From Bacillota bacterium (GTDB lineage: Bacteria; Bacillota; Clostridia; Oscillospirales; Oscillospiraceae), in contig JAETOJ010000003.1 of the NCBI GenBank assembly GCA_021768085.1, positions 1 to 64,000 on the forward strand: a DNA stretch of 64,000 nt, written 5' to 3'. The position numbers were made by a program, and so were the translations under genes. The notes below the pieces were generated by a model. It was not told the origin of the DNA and did not search any database. It saw nothing but the letters and a program-made list of their open reading frames with translations. Shown in pieces: positions 26,853 through 35,456 of the stretch (position 1 is its first letter; the number at the start of each line of letters is the position of its first letter).

Positions 26853-27527
26853 TCACCCCCGGGGCCCGTATTGTGCCAGATAGTCCTCCATCCGGCCCAG
26901 CATGGCGTCGTCGATGTATACCTTACCGTCCACCGCCTTGTTGTGGAGGCAGTCCATGACGTCCCGGATGGTGACGATGGGATAGACCTGAATGCCGTAG
27001 TCCTGCCGCAGCTCGTCCAGGGTGGTGCAGTCCCGGGTGCCCCGCTCCATCCGATCCACGCTGACGAACAGGGCGGCGAAGGTCACGTCCGCCACCGACT
27101 TGAACAGCTCAATAGTCTCCCGCACAGCGGTGCCCGCGGTCACCACGTCCTCGATGATGGCAATCCGGTCGCCGGTCTGGGGCTTGTAGCCCACCATAGC
27201 CCCGCCCTCGCCGTGATCCTTGGCCTCCTTGCGGTTGAAGCAGTAGGGCAGATCCCGGCCATAGCCCCGGTACAGGGAGGACGCGGCGGCCACCGCCAGC
27301 GGGATGCCCTTGTAGGCGGGGCCGAACAGGGCGTCGATGCCCTGGGGCATATGCTCCTGGATGCAGGCGGCGTAGTAGTCGCCTAAACGGGCGGCCTGGG
27401 CGCCAGTCTTGTAGTTGCCGGTGTTGACGAAATAGGGGGTTTTGCGCCCTGACTTGGTGGTGAAGTCCCCGAAGGTGAGCACGCCGGAGCGCACCATAAA
27501 GTGGATGAATTCCTCCCGATAGGTCAT
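26853..27527 (-). CDS. pyrE: Orotate phosphoribosyltransferase
   Basis: The 224-residue enzyme joins orotate and PRPP to form OMP in pyrimidine synthesis. The PRPP motif is IAIIEDVVTAGTAVRET; FGPAYKGIPLA, FNRKEAKDHGEGG and SGRKTPYFVNTG mark the PyrE family. It is the first gene of a pyrE-radC pair; no other pyr gene is in the window. Confidence 0.95.
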   Translation of the reverse strand: MTYREEFIHFMVRSGVLTFGDFTTKSGRKTPYFVNTGNYKTGAQAARLGDYYAACIQEHMPQGIDALFGPAYKGIPLAVAAASSLYRGYGRDLPYCFNRKEAKDHGEGGAMVGYKPQTGDRIAIIEDVVTAGTAVRETIELFKSVADVTFAALFVSVDRMERGTRDCTTLDELRQDYGIQVYPIVTIRDVMDCLHNKAVDGKVYIDDAMLGRMEDYLAQYGPRG

Positions 27528-27603
27528 GCGGATCTCTCCCTTTCTGTAGTTGCGGCATATTGGGAAAAATTATATCATCTTTTCCTGGCGGAGGCAAGGG
27601 CAT

Positions 27604-28332
27604 TCATCCACCGGGCCGGCGGTACTCCCTGGGCAGGACGCCGAATACCCCCTTAAACGCCGCCGAGAACCGGCTGGGGCTGTCGTAGCCCACGGCCTCG
27701 GCGATCTCAGCCACGCTCCGATCCGTCTCCCGGAGGAGCTTGGCGGCCTGCTCCATGCGGTGGCCCTTGATATGGGCCGCCAGGGAGGTACCATAGGCCG
27801 CCTTAAAGGCCGCCTTTAACGTAGTCGGGTTGATGTGGTACTGCCGGGACAGCTCCTCGATGGTAAAGCGCCGATCCATGTGCCGGAGGAGTTCCTCATG
27901 GATCTCCCGAACAAGCTCCATCTGTCCCGGCGGAGCGTCCGCCGGAGCGTCCCCGCACGGGCCGCACTGCTCCGGGCAGGTGATCTCCATCACCCGCTCC
28001 ATCATCTGGTGGAGCAGGCGGCTGCACTCCGTGTCCGCCGCCCGGTAGTAGACCTCCTTGCCCACCCGGCGGCTGACGATAAGACCGCTGTTTTTTAGCG
28101 GCCGGAGGTGATGGGATATGGCGGGACTGGACATCCTCATCATAGCGGACAAATTGACCACGCACTCCTCACAGTGGCACAGCAGCCAGAAGATCCGCAG
28201 CCGCGTGGTGTCGTCCAGCTGCTTGAACACGTCCGCCACCGCCTCAAAGCGTCCCACGCAGTCCAGTTGCTCCTGAAGCCGGTGGGCGTCCCGCCCCTCG
28301 CCGTGGCGGTGGGGCAGTTTGATCTCCTCCAT
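27604..28332 (-). CDS. ArsR-AraC fusion metal-responsive regulator
   Basis: The 242-residue protein joins an ArsR/SmtB winged helix (about 28-115) and an AraC-type double HTH (about 140-240, with VAEIAEAVGYDSPSRFSAAF). Cys52, Cys54 and Cys57 lie in LLCHCEECVVN at the metal site used by CadC/SmtB relatives, and a second cluster CPEQCGPC (119-126) lies in the linker. I chose ATG 28332 (GAGGAG eight bases upstream). It is divergent from the HMA-P1B ATPase operon and probably represses it until zinc, cadmium or lead binds. Confidence 0.88.
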   Translation of the reverse strand: MEEIKLPHRHGEGRDAHRLQEQLDCVGRFEAVADVFKQLDDTTRLRIFWLLCHCEECVVNLSAMMRMSSPAISHHLRPLKNSGLIVSRRVGKEVYYRAADTECSRLLHQMMERVMEITCPEQCGPCGDAPADAPPGQMELVREIHEELLRHMDRRFTIEELSRQYHINPTTLKAAFKAAYGTSLAAHIKGHRMEQAAKLLRETDRSVAEIAEAVGYDSPSRFSAAFKGVFGVLPREYRRPGG

Positions 28333-28404
28333 GGCCCGCGCTCCTCTCTGTTCGCCCAAACGGAAATTCTTTTCGCCCATTCGGCAGGGAATGGGCCGGG
28401 AGCA

Positions 28405-28433
28405 TTGACTTGCGCCCCTGTTCGCATTATACT
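28405..28433 (+). promoter_or_regulatory. Promoter of the metal efflux operon
   Basis: TTGACT and TATACT are 17 bases apart; transcription should start near 28440, inside or at the edge of the 26-base palindrome. Confidence 0.8.
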
Positions 28434-28441
28434 ACGGCCAT

Positions 28442-28467
28442 AACCATTAAGCAAGCGTTTAATAGTT
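28442..28467. promoter_or_regulatory. ArsR-family operator
   Basis: A 26-base near-palindrome (AACCATTAAGC ... GTTTAATAGTT) matches at 9 of 11 positions per arm. The site covers the transcription start of the efflux operon, the usual place for SmtB/CadC repression. The reading as operator is inference. Confidence 0.65.
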
Positions 28468-28497
28468 ATAAGGAAATATTCTGGGAGGATCGCCGGT

Positions 28498-28716
28498 ATG
28501 AAAAAGACTTACAAAATCGAAGTGGACTGCGCCAACTGCGCCAACAAGATGGAGGAGGCCGCCCGGAGCACCCCCGGCGTCCAGGGGGCCACTGTGAATT
28601 TCATGACCCAGAAGCTCATCGTGGAGTTCGCCGAGGGGCAGGAGCCCAAGGCCGTGATGGCGGCCGTCCTGTCCGCCTGCAAACGGGTGGAGCCGGACTG
28701 CGAGATCTTCCTGTAA
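28498..28716 (+). CDS. Heavy-metal-associated (HMA) domain protein
   Basis: The 72-residue protein is one HMA domain with the metal site DCANCANK (Cys11, Cys14). It would hand metal to, or regulate, the P1B ATPase encoded 15 bases downstream, which lacks its own N-terminal HMA domain. GGGAGG lies before the ATG. Confidence 0.92.
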   Translation: MKKTYKIEVDCANCANKMEEAARSTPGVQGATVNFMTQKLIVEFAEGQEPKAVMAAVLSACKRVEPDCEIFL

Positions 28717-28731
28717 GGAGGAACCCTTCCC

Positions 28732-30750
28732 ATGCAAGAACTGATCCTCAACAGCCTGCTGGCCGCGGTGGTGCTGCTGGCCCTGGTTCTACGGTGCTAT
28801 GTGGGCACGCGGCCGGACAGCGGCATGACCCAAAAGCAGAAAACCATGCTGACCCGCATCCTTGCCTCCTCCGCCCTGCTGCTGGCCCTTCAGCTTGTCC
28901 CGGCAGCGGTCTTCGCCCGGCTGGACGGGGCGCTGTTTTCCGGCGCGGGGCGCTGGATCCGGTTCGCCCTGTACCTGGCCGACTACTTCCTCATCGGCTA
29001 CGACATCCTGCGCAAGGCCGTCCGGGGCGTCCTCAACCGGCAGGTGTTCGACGAGAACTTCCTCATGGCGGTGGCCACAGTGGGGGCCATGGCCCTGGCC
29101 ATCTACGAGAACGGCGACTATCTGGAGGCCATCGCCGTCATGCTGTTCTACCAGATCGGCGAGTGGTTCCAAAGCTACGCCGTGGGCCGGAGCCGCCGGA
29201 ACATCAGCGAGCTGATGGATATCCGTCCCGACTACGCCAACGTGGAGCGGGACGGCCGGCTGGAGCGGGTGGATCCTGACGAGGTGGAGGTGGGCACCGT
29301 CATCGTCGTCCAGCCCGGGGAGAAGGTGCCCATCGACGGCGTGGTGACAGAGGGCAGCGCCAGCCTGAACACCAGCGCCCTCACCGGCGAGAGCCTGCCC
29401 CGGGAGGTGAACCCAGGGGACGAGGTGATCAGCGGCTGCGTCAACATGACCGGCGTGCTGAAGATCCAAACCACCCGGGAATTTGGGGAGTCCACCGTGT
29501 CCAAAATCCTGGATCTGGTGGAGAACGCCAGCTCTCGCAAGTCCAAATCGGAGGACTTTATCTCCAAGTTCGCCCGGATCTACACCCCCGCCGTCTGCTA
29601 CAGCGCCCTGGCCCTGGCTGTCCTGCCCCCCCTGGCGCGGGCGCTGGCCCTGGGCCTGTCCCCGGACTGGGGCACCTGGCTGTACCGGGCCCTCACCTTC
29701 CTGGTGATCAGCTGCCCCTGTGCCCTGGTGATCAGCATCCCCCTCAGCTTCTTCGCCGGCATCGGCGGGGCCAGCCGGGAGGGCGTGCTGGTGAAGGGCT
29801 CCAACTACCTGGAGCTGCTGTCTCAGACCCGGACGGTGGTGTTCGACAAGACGGGCACCCTGACCCAGGGGGTCTTTGAGGTGAACGGCGTCCACCACAG
29901 CCCGCTGGAGGAGGAGAAGCTCCTGGAGTACGCCGCCCTGGCAGAGAGCGCCTCCTCCCACCCCATCAGCAAGAGCCTCCAGCGGGCCTACGGCAAGGAG
30001 CTGGATCGCAGCCGGGTCACCGGCATCGAGGAGATCAGCGGCAACGGTGTCATCGCCAACGTGGACGGCGTGGCGGTGGCCGCCGGCAACAACAAGCTAA
30101 TGCAGCGGCTGGGGGTTCCCCACATCGACTGCCACCAGACCGGCACCATCATCCACGTGGCCCTGGACGGCAAGTACGCCGGGCACATCGTCATCTCCGA
30201 CCGGGTGAAGCCCCAGGCCAAGGCGGCCCTGTCCGCCCTGAAGCGGGCGGGCGTGTCCAAGACGGTGATGCTCACCGGCGACAGCCGGAGGGTGGCGGAG
30301 CAGGTGGCGGCGGAGCTGGGGGTGGATCAGGTGTGCGCCGAGCTGCTGCCAGCGGACAAGGTGGCCAAGGTGGAGGAGCTGCTGGCGTCCCAGACGGGCA
30401 AGGCCAGGCTGGCCTTTGTGGGGGACGGCATCAACGACGCTCCGGTGCTGTCCCGGGCGGACATCGGCGTGGCCATGGGGGCCATGGGCTCGGACGCGGC
30501 CATTGAGGCGGCGGACATCGTCCTCATGGACGACGACCCCATGAAGATCGTCAAGGCCATCAAGATCTCCCGGAAGTGCCTGGGCATCGTCTATCAGAAC
30601 ATCGTGCTGGCCCTGGGGGTGAAGGCCGTCTGCCTGATTTTGGGGGCGGTGGGCGTGGGCAATATGTACCTGGCCATTTTCGCCGACGTGGGCGTGATGA
30701 TTCTGGCGGTGCTCAACGCTATTCGGTGCCTGTTTGTCCGGAAGCTGTGA
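28732..30750 (+). CDS. Zn/Cd/Pb-type P1B ATPase
   Basis: The 672-residue efflux pump has about eight membrane helices, the metal-site CPC in VISCPCALVISIP near residue 328, actuator TGES (ALTGESLP), the phosphorylated Asp in DKTGTLTQG near 371 and GDGINDAPVLSRAD near 563. Lys in LGVKAV (helix 7) and Asp in FADVGVM (helix 8) fit the P1B-2 group that exports zinc, cadmium and lead. It lacks the N-terminal HMA domain, supplied by the gene before it. Confidence 0.94.
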   Translation: MQELILNSLLAAVVLLALVLRCYVGTRPDSGMTQKQKTMLTRILASSALLLALQLVPAAVFARLDGALFSGAGRWIRFALYLADYFLIGYDILRKAVRGVLNRQVFDENFLMAVATVGAMALAIYENGDYLEAIAVMLFYQIGEWFQSYAVGRSRRNISELMDIRPDYANVERDGRLERVDPDEVEVGTVIVVQPGEKVPIDGVVTEGSASLNTSALTGESLPREVNPGDEVISGCVNMTGVLKIQTTREFGESTVSKILDLVENASSRKSKSEDFISKFARIYTPAVCYSALALAVLPPLARALALGLSPDWGTWLYRALTFLVISCPCALVISIPLSFFAGIGGASREGVLVKGSNYLELLSQTRTVVFDKTGTLTQGVFEVNGVHHSPLEEEKLLEYAALAESASSHPISKSLQRAYGKELDRSRVTGIEEISGNGVIANVDGVAVAAGNNKLMQRLGVPHIDCHQTGTIIHVALDGKYAGHIVISDRVKPQAKAALSALKRAGVSKTVMLTGDSRRVAEQVAAELGVDQVCAELLPADKVAKVEELLASQTGKARLAFVGDGINDAPVLSRADIGVAMGAMGSDAAIEAADIVLMDDDPMKIVKAIKISRKCLGIVYQNIVLALGVKAVCLILGAVGVGNMYLAIFADVGVMILAVLNAIRCLFVRKL

Positions 30751-30782
30751 TGGGGCGGAGGAAACCGCGCCTATTTTGAAAG

Positions 30783-30812
30783 GCCGCCCGGGGTGGGAAC
30801 GCCCCGGGCGGC
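30783..30812 (+). terminator. Hairpin after the P1B ATPase
   Basis: GCCGCCCGGGG pairs with CCCCGGGCGGC around 8 bases; the T-run is weak (GGTTTC). Confidence 0.6.
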
Positions 30813-30887
30813 GGTTTCATCAATCGCCGCTTGAAGTCGAAATTTGGCAGTGGAATCAAGAACAATTCCAGTTTTGGAGGGAGAACT

Positions 30888-31469
30888 ATGGCATTTCAGC
30901 TGATTTCCGTGGCGATCCTGCTTGCTTTTTACGGCTGTTATTTTGTAAAAATGCTTCGCCAGAAAAAACGGGGAATACAGACCAACCAGCTTGGAAAGGG
31001 CAAAGTCGGTTTTGTAAAATTCGTGGAGCTTGCAGTGAGAGCTGCGGCCCTTCTTGTTTTCGCGGCGGGGCTGATCAGTATCTTGATCGGGACAAGTCAT
31101 AGTCCTGTCCTTGTCCGAGTGATCGGCGCGGTGATGAACGTTGCGGGAACCATCGTATTTATTTCCGCGGTGCGGACGATGGGTGACAGCTGGCGGGCGG
31201 GAGTTTCCACAACCGATCAAACGGAGCTTGTAACAAGCGGCATTTATCAATTTAGCCGCAACCCCGCTTTTTTAGGCTTTGATCTTTTGTATATTGGCAC
31301 ATTATTGATGTTTTTCAACTGGATTTTGTGCGCTCTGACCATTTTTGCCGTAATCATGTACCACGTGCAGATCGTCAAGGTCGAGGAGCATTTTTTGCTT
31401 GCCGCATTTGGAGACGAGTATCTGCAATATCAGAAAAAGGTCTGCCGTTATCTTGGCCGAAAAGGATAA
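30888..31469 (+). CDS. Isoprenylcysteine/phospholipid methyltransferase-like membrane protein
   Basis: The 193-residue protein has five or so membrane helices and the family C-terminal block: GIYQFSRNPAFLGFDLLYIG, then VKVEEHFLLAAFGDEYLQY, where SAM is bound. Substrate unknown. ATG 30888 has GGAGGG seven bases upstream. The gene is more AT-rich than its neighbours and may be acquired. Confidence 0.85.
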   Translation: MAFQLISVAILLAFYGCYFVKMLRQKKRGIQTNQLGKGKVGFVKFVELAVRAAALLVFAAGLISILIGTSHSPVLVRVIGAVMNVAGTIVFISAVRTMGDSWRAGVSTTDQTELVTSGIYQFSRNPAFLGFDLLYIGTLLMFFNWILCALTIFAVIMYHVQIVKVEEHFLLAAFGDEYLQYQKKVCRYLGRKG

Positions 31470-31484
31470 ATACCGGCTGCCCCC

Positions 31485-31513
31485 TTGCAATCTCTTGACA
31501 TTTCCTATATAAT
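31485..31513 (+). promoter_or_regulatory. Promoter of leuS
   Basis: TTGCAA and TATAAT are 17 bases apart. A TTGACA within the spacer is too close to the -10 to be the -35. Confidence 0.65.
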
Positions 31514-31552
31514 GTTTTGACCTGAGAAAAACCACCCAAGGGAGTGTTCACA

Positions 31553-33973
31553 TTGAAATACGATTTTGCCGCCATCGAGCCCAAATGGCAAAAGCGCTGG
31601 GAGGAGGCCAAGGTGTACGCCGCCGAGGACAACAGCGCCAAGCCCAAGTTCTACGGTCTGGTGGAGTTCCCCTACCCCTCCGGCCAGGGGCTCCATGTTG
31701 GCCATCCCCGGCCCTACACCGCCATGGATATCGTCACCCGGAAAAAGCGGATGGACGGCTGCAACGTGCTGTTCCCCATCGGCTTCGATGCCTTCGGCCT
31801 GCCCACGGAGAACTACGCCATCAAGAACCACATCCACCCCGCCAAGGTGACGAAGGACAACATCGCCAACTTCACCAGCCAGCTGAAAATGCTGGGCTTC
31901 GGCTTCGACTGGGACCGGGTGGTGGACACCACCGACCCCAGCTACTACAAGTGGACCCAGTGGATCTTCCTCCAGCTCTATAAGAAGGGGCTGGCCTACA
32001 AGGCCACCATGCCGGTGAACTGGTGCACCTCCTGCAAGTGCGTGCTGGCCAACGAGGAAGTGGTGGAGGGCGTGTGCGAGCGGTGCGGCTCCCCCGTCAT
32101 CCGCAAGGAAAAGTCCCAGTGGATGCTGAAGATCACCGAGTATGCCCAGCGGCTCATTGACGACCTGGACGATCTGGACTTCATCGAGCGGGTGAAGATC
32201 CAGCAGCGCAACTGGATCGGCCGCTCCACCGGCGCGGAGGTCACCTTCAAGTCCACCGCCGGGGACGATATCGTGGTGTTCACCACCCGGCCCGACACCC
32301 TGTTCGGGGCCACCTATATGGTGCTGTCCCCGGAGCATGAGCTGGTGCGGAGCTGGCTGGAGGCAGGCAGGCTCAGTAATGCCGACGAGGTCAAAGCGTA
32401 TCAGAAGGCCGCCGCCTCCAAATCCGACCTGGAGCGCACCGAGCTGAACAAGGAAAAGACTGGCGTGTGCCTGGACGGCGTGCGAGGGATCAACCCCGTC
32501 AACGGCCGGGAGATTCCCATTTTCATCTCCGACTACGTGCTGTCCACCTACGGCACCGGGGCCATCATGGCCGTCCCCGCCCACGACGACCGGGACTGGG
32601 AGTTTGCGAAAAAGTTCGGCTGTGAGATCATCGAGGTGGTGTCCGGCGGGGAGGACGTGCAGAAGGCCGCCTTCACCGCCAAGGACGACACCGGGATCAT
32701 GGTCAACTCCGACTTCCTCAACGGCCTGACCGTGAAGGACGCCATTCCCGTCATCACCAAATGGCTGGAGGAGAAGGGCATCGGCACTGCCAAGGTGAAC
32801 TACAAGCTCCGAGACTGGGTGTTCTCCCGCCAGCGGTACTGGGGCGAGCCCATCCCCATGGTGTACTGTGAGAAATGCGGCTGGCAGCCCCTGCCCGAGG
32901 ATCAGCTGCCCCTGCTGCTCCCCGAGGTGGAGAGCTACGAGCCCACCGACGACGGCGAGAGCCCCCTGTCCAAGATGACCGACTGGGTCAAAACCACCTG
33001 CCCCTGCTGCGGCGGCCCCGCTAAGCGGGAGACGGACACCATGCCCCAGTGGGCGGGCTCCAGCTGGTACTTCCTGCGCTATATGGACCCCCACAACGAC
33101 AAGGCCCTGGCCTCCAAGGAGGCGCTGGACTACTGGTCCCCGGTGGACTGGTACAACGGCGGCATGGAGCACACCACGCTGCATCTGCTCTACTCCCGGT
33201 TCTGGCACAAGTTCCTGTACGACATCGGCGTAGTGCCCACCAAGGAGCCCTATCAGAAGCGCACCAGCCACGGCATGATTCTGGGCGAGGGCGGCGAGAA
33301 GATGTCCAAGTCCCGGGGCAACGTGGTCAACCCCAATGACATCGTGGCTGCCTATGGCGCGGACACCCTGCGGCTGTATATCATGTTCATCGGCGACTTT
33401 GAGCAGGCCGCCGTGTGGTCGGACAACGCGGTGAAGGGCTGCAAGCGGTTCCTGGACAAGGTGTGGAACCTGGCGGAGAGCTGCACCGACAGCCTGGACT
33501 ACACCAAGGAGAACGAGGCGGGCATTCACAAGTGCATCAAGAAGGTGGCGGACGACATCGAGTCCATGAAGTTCAATACCGCCATCGCCGCCATGATGAC
33601 GCTTGTCGGCGATTTTCAGAAGAATGGCTGCTCCCGGGGGGACATGAAGACCCTGATCACCCTGCTGTCCCCCTTCGCCCCCCACATCGCCGAAGAGCTG
33701 TGGGAGATGCTGGGCGGCACAGGCTTCGTGTGCCAGCAGCCCTGGCCCACCTATGATGAGAGCAAGACGGTGGCGGACACCGTCCAGATGGCGGTGCAGG
33801 TGAACGGCAAACTGCGCGCCAACATCGTGGTCCCCGCCGACGCCGACAACGACGCCATCGTGGCCGCCGCCCAGGCCGACCCCAAGGTACAGAAGTTCAC
33901 CGAGGGCATGGCCCTGGTCAAGACGATTGTGGTGCCCAAGCGGCTGGTGAACCTGATTGTGAAGCCAAACTGA
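31553..33973 (+). CDS. leuS: Leucyl-tRNA synthetase
   Basis: The 806-residue class I synthetase has the HIGH-type HVGH at 48-51, the CP1 editing domain with [38 protein letters not shown] and the KMSKS loop near 583 ([12 protein letters not shown]). The zinc module shows [13 protein letters not shown]. The start is TTG 31553 ([12 protein letters not shown]), with AAGGGAG eight bases upstream; a GTG at 31544 overlaps that site. No T-box is seen: only about 35 bases lie between the likely start of transcription and the gene. Confidence 0.96.
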   Translation: MKYDFAAIEPKWQKRWEEAKVYAAEDNSAKPKFYGLVEFPYPSGQGLHVGHPRPYTAMDIVTRKKRMDGCNVLFPIGFDAFGLPTENYAIKNHIHPAKVTKDNIANFTSQLKMLGFGFDWDRVVDTTDPSYYKWTQWIFLQLYKKGLAYKATMPVNWCTSCKCVLANEEVVEGVCERCGSPVIRKEKSQWMLKITEYAQRLIDDLDDLDFIERVKIQQRNWIGRSTGAEVTFKSTAGDDIVVFTTRPDTLFGATYMVLSPEHELVRSWLEAGRLSNADEVKAYQKAAASKSDLERTELNKEKTGVCLDGVRGINPVNGREIPIFISDYVLSTYGTGAIMAVPAHDDRDWEFAKKFGCEIIEVVSGGEDVQKAAFTAKDDTGIMVNSDFLNGLTVKDAIPVITKWLEEKGIGTAKVNYKLRDWVFSRQRYWGEPIPMVYCEKCGWQPLPEDQLPLLLPEVESYEPTDDGESPLSKMTDWVKTTCPCCGGPAKRETDTMPQWAGSSWYFLRYMDPHNDKALASKEALDYWSPVDWYNGGMEHTTLHLLYSRFWHKFLYDIGVVPTKEPYQKRTSHGMILGEGGEKMSKSRGNVVNPNDIVAAYGADTLRLYIMFIGDFEQAAVWSDNAVKGCKRFLDKVWNLAESCTDSLDYTKENEAGIHKCIKKVADDIESMKFNTAIAAMMTLVGDFQKNGCSRGDMKTLITLLSPFAPHIAEELWEMLGGTGFVCQQPWPTYDESKTVADTVQMAVQVNGKLRANIVVPADADNDAIVAAAQADPKVQKFTEGMALVKTIVVPKRLVNLIVKPN

Positions 33974-34037
33974 GGAGCGGTGAGCCCATCGACAGCGGGT
34001 GGGGGAACCATTTCCAAAAAAACCCCATATTTTGCGG

Positions 34038-34066
34038 TTGACAAGAAGGACTTTTTCACATATAAT
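34038..34066 (+). promoter_or_regulatory. Perfect-consensus promoter of rpsU
   Basis: TTGACA, 17 bases, TATAAT: an exact sigma-A consensus 80 bases before rpsU. Confidence 0.92.
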
Positions 34067-34145
34067 AGTCCTGTTAAAGCCATCGCCAATGGCCCTTAAA
34101 GCGTCCTGGAATTAACCGGACGCCTCGGAGGGAGGGAAATCATAG

Positions 34146-34328
34146 ATGTCCGAAGTTCATGTCCGCGAGGGCGAGTCTCTGGAGAACGCGCTGAAGCGTT
34201 TCAAGCGTTCCTGCGCCAAGTCCGGCGTGCTGGCTGAGGTGCGTAAGCGCGAGTTTTACGACAGCCCCAGCGTCAAGCGCCGCAAAAAGAGCGAGGCGGC
34301 CCGCAAGAACCGCAAGAAGTTCTACTAA
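34146..34328 (+). CDS. rpsU: 30S ribosomal protein S21
   Basis: The 60-residue basic protein matches S21 in full: [50 protein letters not shown]. It acts at the mRNA-binding platform of the small subunit. GGAGGGA lies before the ATG. It is a single-gene transcript with its own strong promoter and terminator. Confidence 0.97.
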   Translation: MSEVHVREGESLENALKRFKRSCAKSGVLAEVRKREFYDSPSVKRRKKSEAARKNRKKFY

Positions 34329-34336
34329 GACGGCGA

Positions 34337-34370
34337 AAACAGCGTTCCGTGAAAGCGGAACGCTGTTTTT
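34337..34370 (+). terminator. rpsU terminator
   Basis: AAAACAGCGTTCCG pairs with CGGAACGCTGTTTT around TGAAAG, followed by T-rich sequence. Confidence 0.92.
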
Positions 34371-34414
34371 CTGAGAAGCGCGAAGAAGCGCAGCAATTCA
34401 AAGGAGGGGTCGTC

Positions 34415-34978
34415 ATGGCCCAGCTCACCAAAGCCGCCATCATCGACGCCTTTGTCCGTCTGCTTCAGCAGACGCCCATGGATCAGATCACGGTACAGGC
34501 CGTCACGGCGGAGTGCGGCATCAGCCGCAACACCTTTTATTACCACTACAGCGATATCTATGCCCTGCTAAAGGCCATGCTCCGGCGGGACATGGACGAG
34601 TTGCAGCGCCAACGTCAGCCGGGGGAGCACGCCAGCGAGGGCCTACGGCGGCTCATCGGCTACATCTCCGCCCGGCAAAGGATGTTCCTTCACATCTACG
34701 GCGCTGTGGGCCATGCCGCCATGGAGGACTACCTGCTGGAGGCCTCCGGAGAGCTGTTTATGGCCTATCTGCGGGACTCGGCGAAGGGCCTATCCCCGTC
34801 GGAGGAGGATCTGGATTTCATCTGCCGCTCCTTCCAGTTCATGCTCATCGGCATCCTGCTCAGCTGGGTGCGCCACGGGATGAAGGGGGATCTGGCCGAC
34901 CTGCTGGAGCGGGCGGAGCGCCTGTTCTTCCACGGCACCCGGCGGCTTTTGGAGGAAAACAGCCCTACTTTTTCTTGA
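34415..34978 (+). CDS. TetR/AcrR-family regulator
   Basis: The 187-residue regulator has the TetR HTH (AIIDAFVRLLQQTPMDQITV, AVTAECGISRNTFYYHYSD) and a helical C-terminal domain that resembles the DhaS-like group. ATG 34415 has AAAGGAGG eight bases upstream. No obvious target gene lies next to it. Its stop TGA lies inside a 13-base hairpin. Confidence 0.9.
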   Translation: MAQLTKAAIIDAFVRLLQQTPMDQITVQAVTAECGISRNTFYYHYSDIYALLKAMLRRDMDELQRQRQPGEHASEGLRRLIGYISARQRMFLHIYGAVGHAAMEDYLLEASGELFMAYLRDSAKGLSPSEEDLDFICRSFQFMLIGILLSWVRHGMKGDLADLLERAERLFFHGTRRLLEENSPTFS

Positions 34979-34991
34979 AAGAAAAAGTAGG
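34964..34991. repeat. CTACTTTTTCTT inverted repeat over the tetR stop
   Basis: CCTACTTTTTCTT (34964-34976) and AAGAAAAAGTAGG (34979-34991) form a perfect 13-base stem. The TGA of the tetR gene is at its tip. This palindrome is of a type seen in many Clostridial intergenic regions. Confidence 0.75.
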
Positions 34992-35080
34992 CAAAAAGAA
35001 CTTTATGCCCGCTTCCAACCGTGCGGGTGGATTTAACATATCCGCCCGTTACGGGGCGGGGCGCTGGGCGGAAACGGAAT

Positions 35081-35113
35081 AAGGCGGGAGGATGTTCGGC
35101 GTCCTCCCGCCTT
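35081..35113. terminator. Terminator of the pcrA transcript
   Basis: AAGGCGGGAGGA pairs with TCCTCCCGCCTT around 9 bases, directly after the membrane protein gene (minus strand). Confidence 0.8.
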
Positions 35114-35117
35114 TTCT

Positions 35118-35444
35118 TTACCAGAGCACGAACCCGATGACAAGCAGCACAGCGACAATCCCCCGGATGATGTGGTGGGAGAGGCGGACGTTTCCCGCAT
35201 ACCTCCCGTTGGCATAGGCCGCGGCGCAGATCAGCAGACAGCCCACGCCGGCAGTGGAGGCGTCCGACACGTTGACGCTCAAGGTCAGATGAAAGATGGC
35301 CGCAAGGATCACGCAGAGGCCGCCGCAGGCCATAGCAATGGCAAAGCCCCGGGTGGCGGGATCGTCTGAGTTGAACCGAGTGGCCGCCGCGATGAGATGT
35401 AACAGTCCGAACAAAATAGCCAACACGCTGACCGCCATGTGCAT
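35118..35444 (-). CDS. Small four-helix membrane protein
   Basis: The 108-residue protein has four hydrophobic helices (MAVSVLAILFGLLHLIAAAT, FAIAMACGGLCVILAAIFHL, GVGCLLICAAAYANG, IIRGIVAVLLVIGFVLW). I do not recognise a family with certainty. It starts 12 bases after the pcrA stop and shares its transcript. Confidence 0.75.
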   Translation of the reverse strand: MHMAVSVLAILFGLLHLIAAATRFNSDDPATRGFAIAMACGGLCVILAAIFHLTLSVNVSDASTAGVGCLLICAAAYANGRYAGNVRLSHHIIRGIVAVLLVIGFVLW

Positions 35445-35456
35445 TGCAATTCCCCC

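Noticed and set aside
31495-31513. TTGACA followed by TATAAT before leuS as a promoter
   Set aside because: Only seven bases lie between them; TTGCAA at 31485 with 17 bases fits better.
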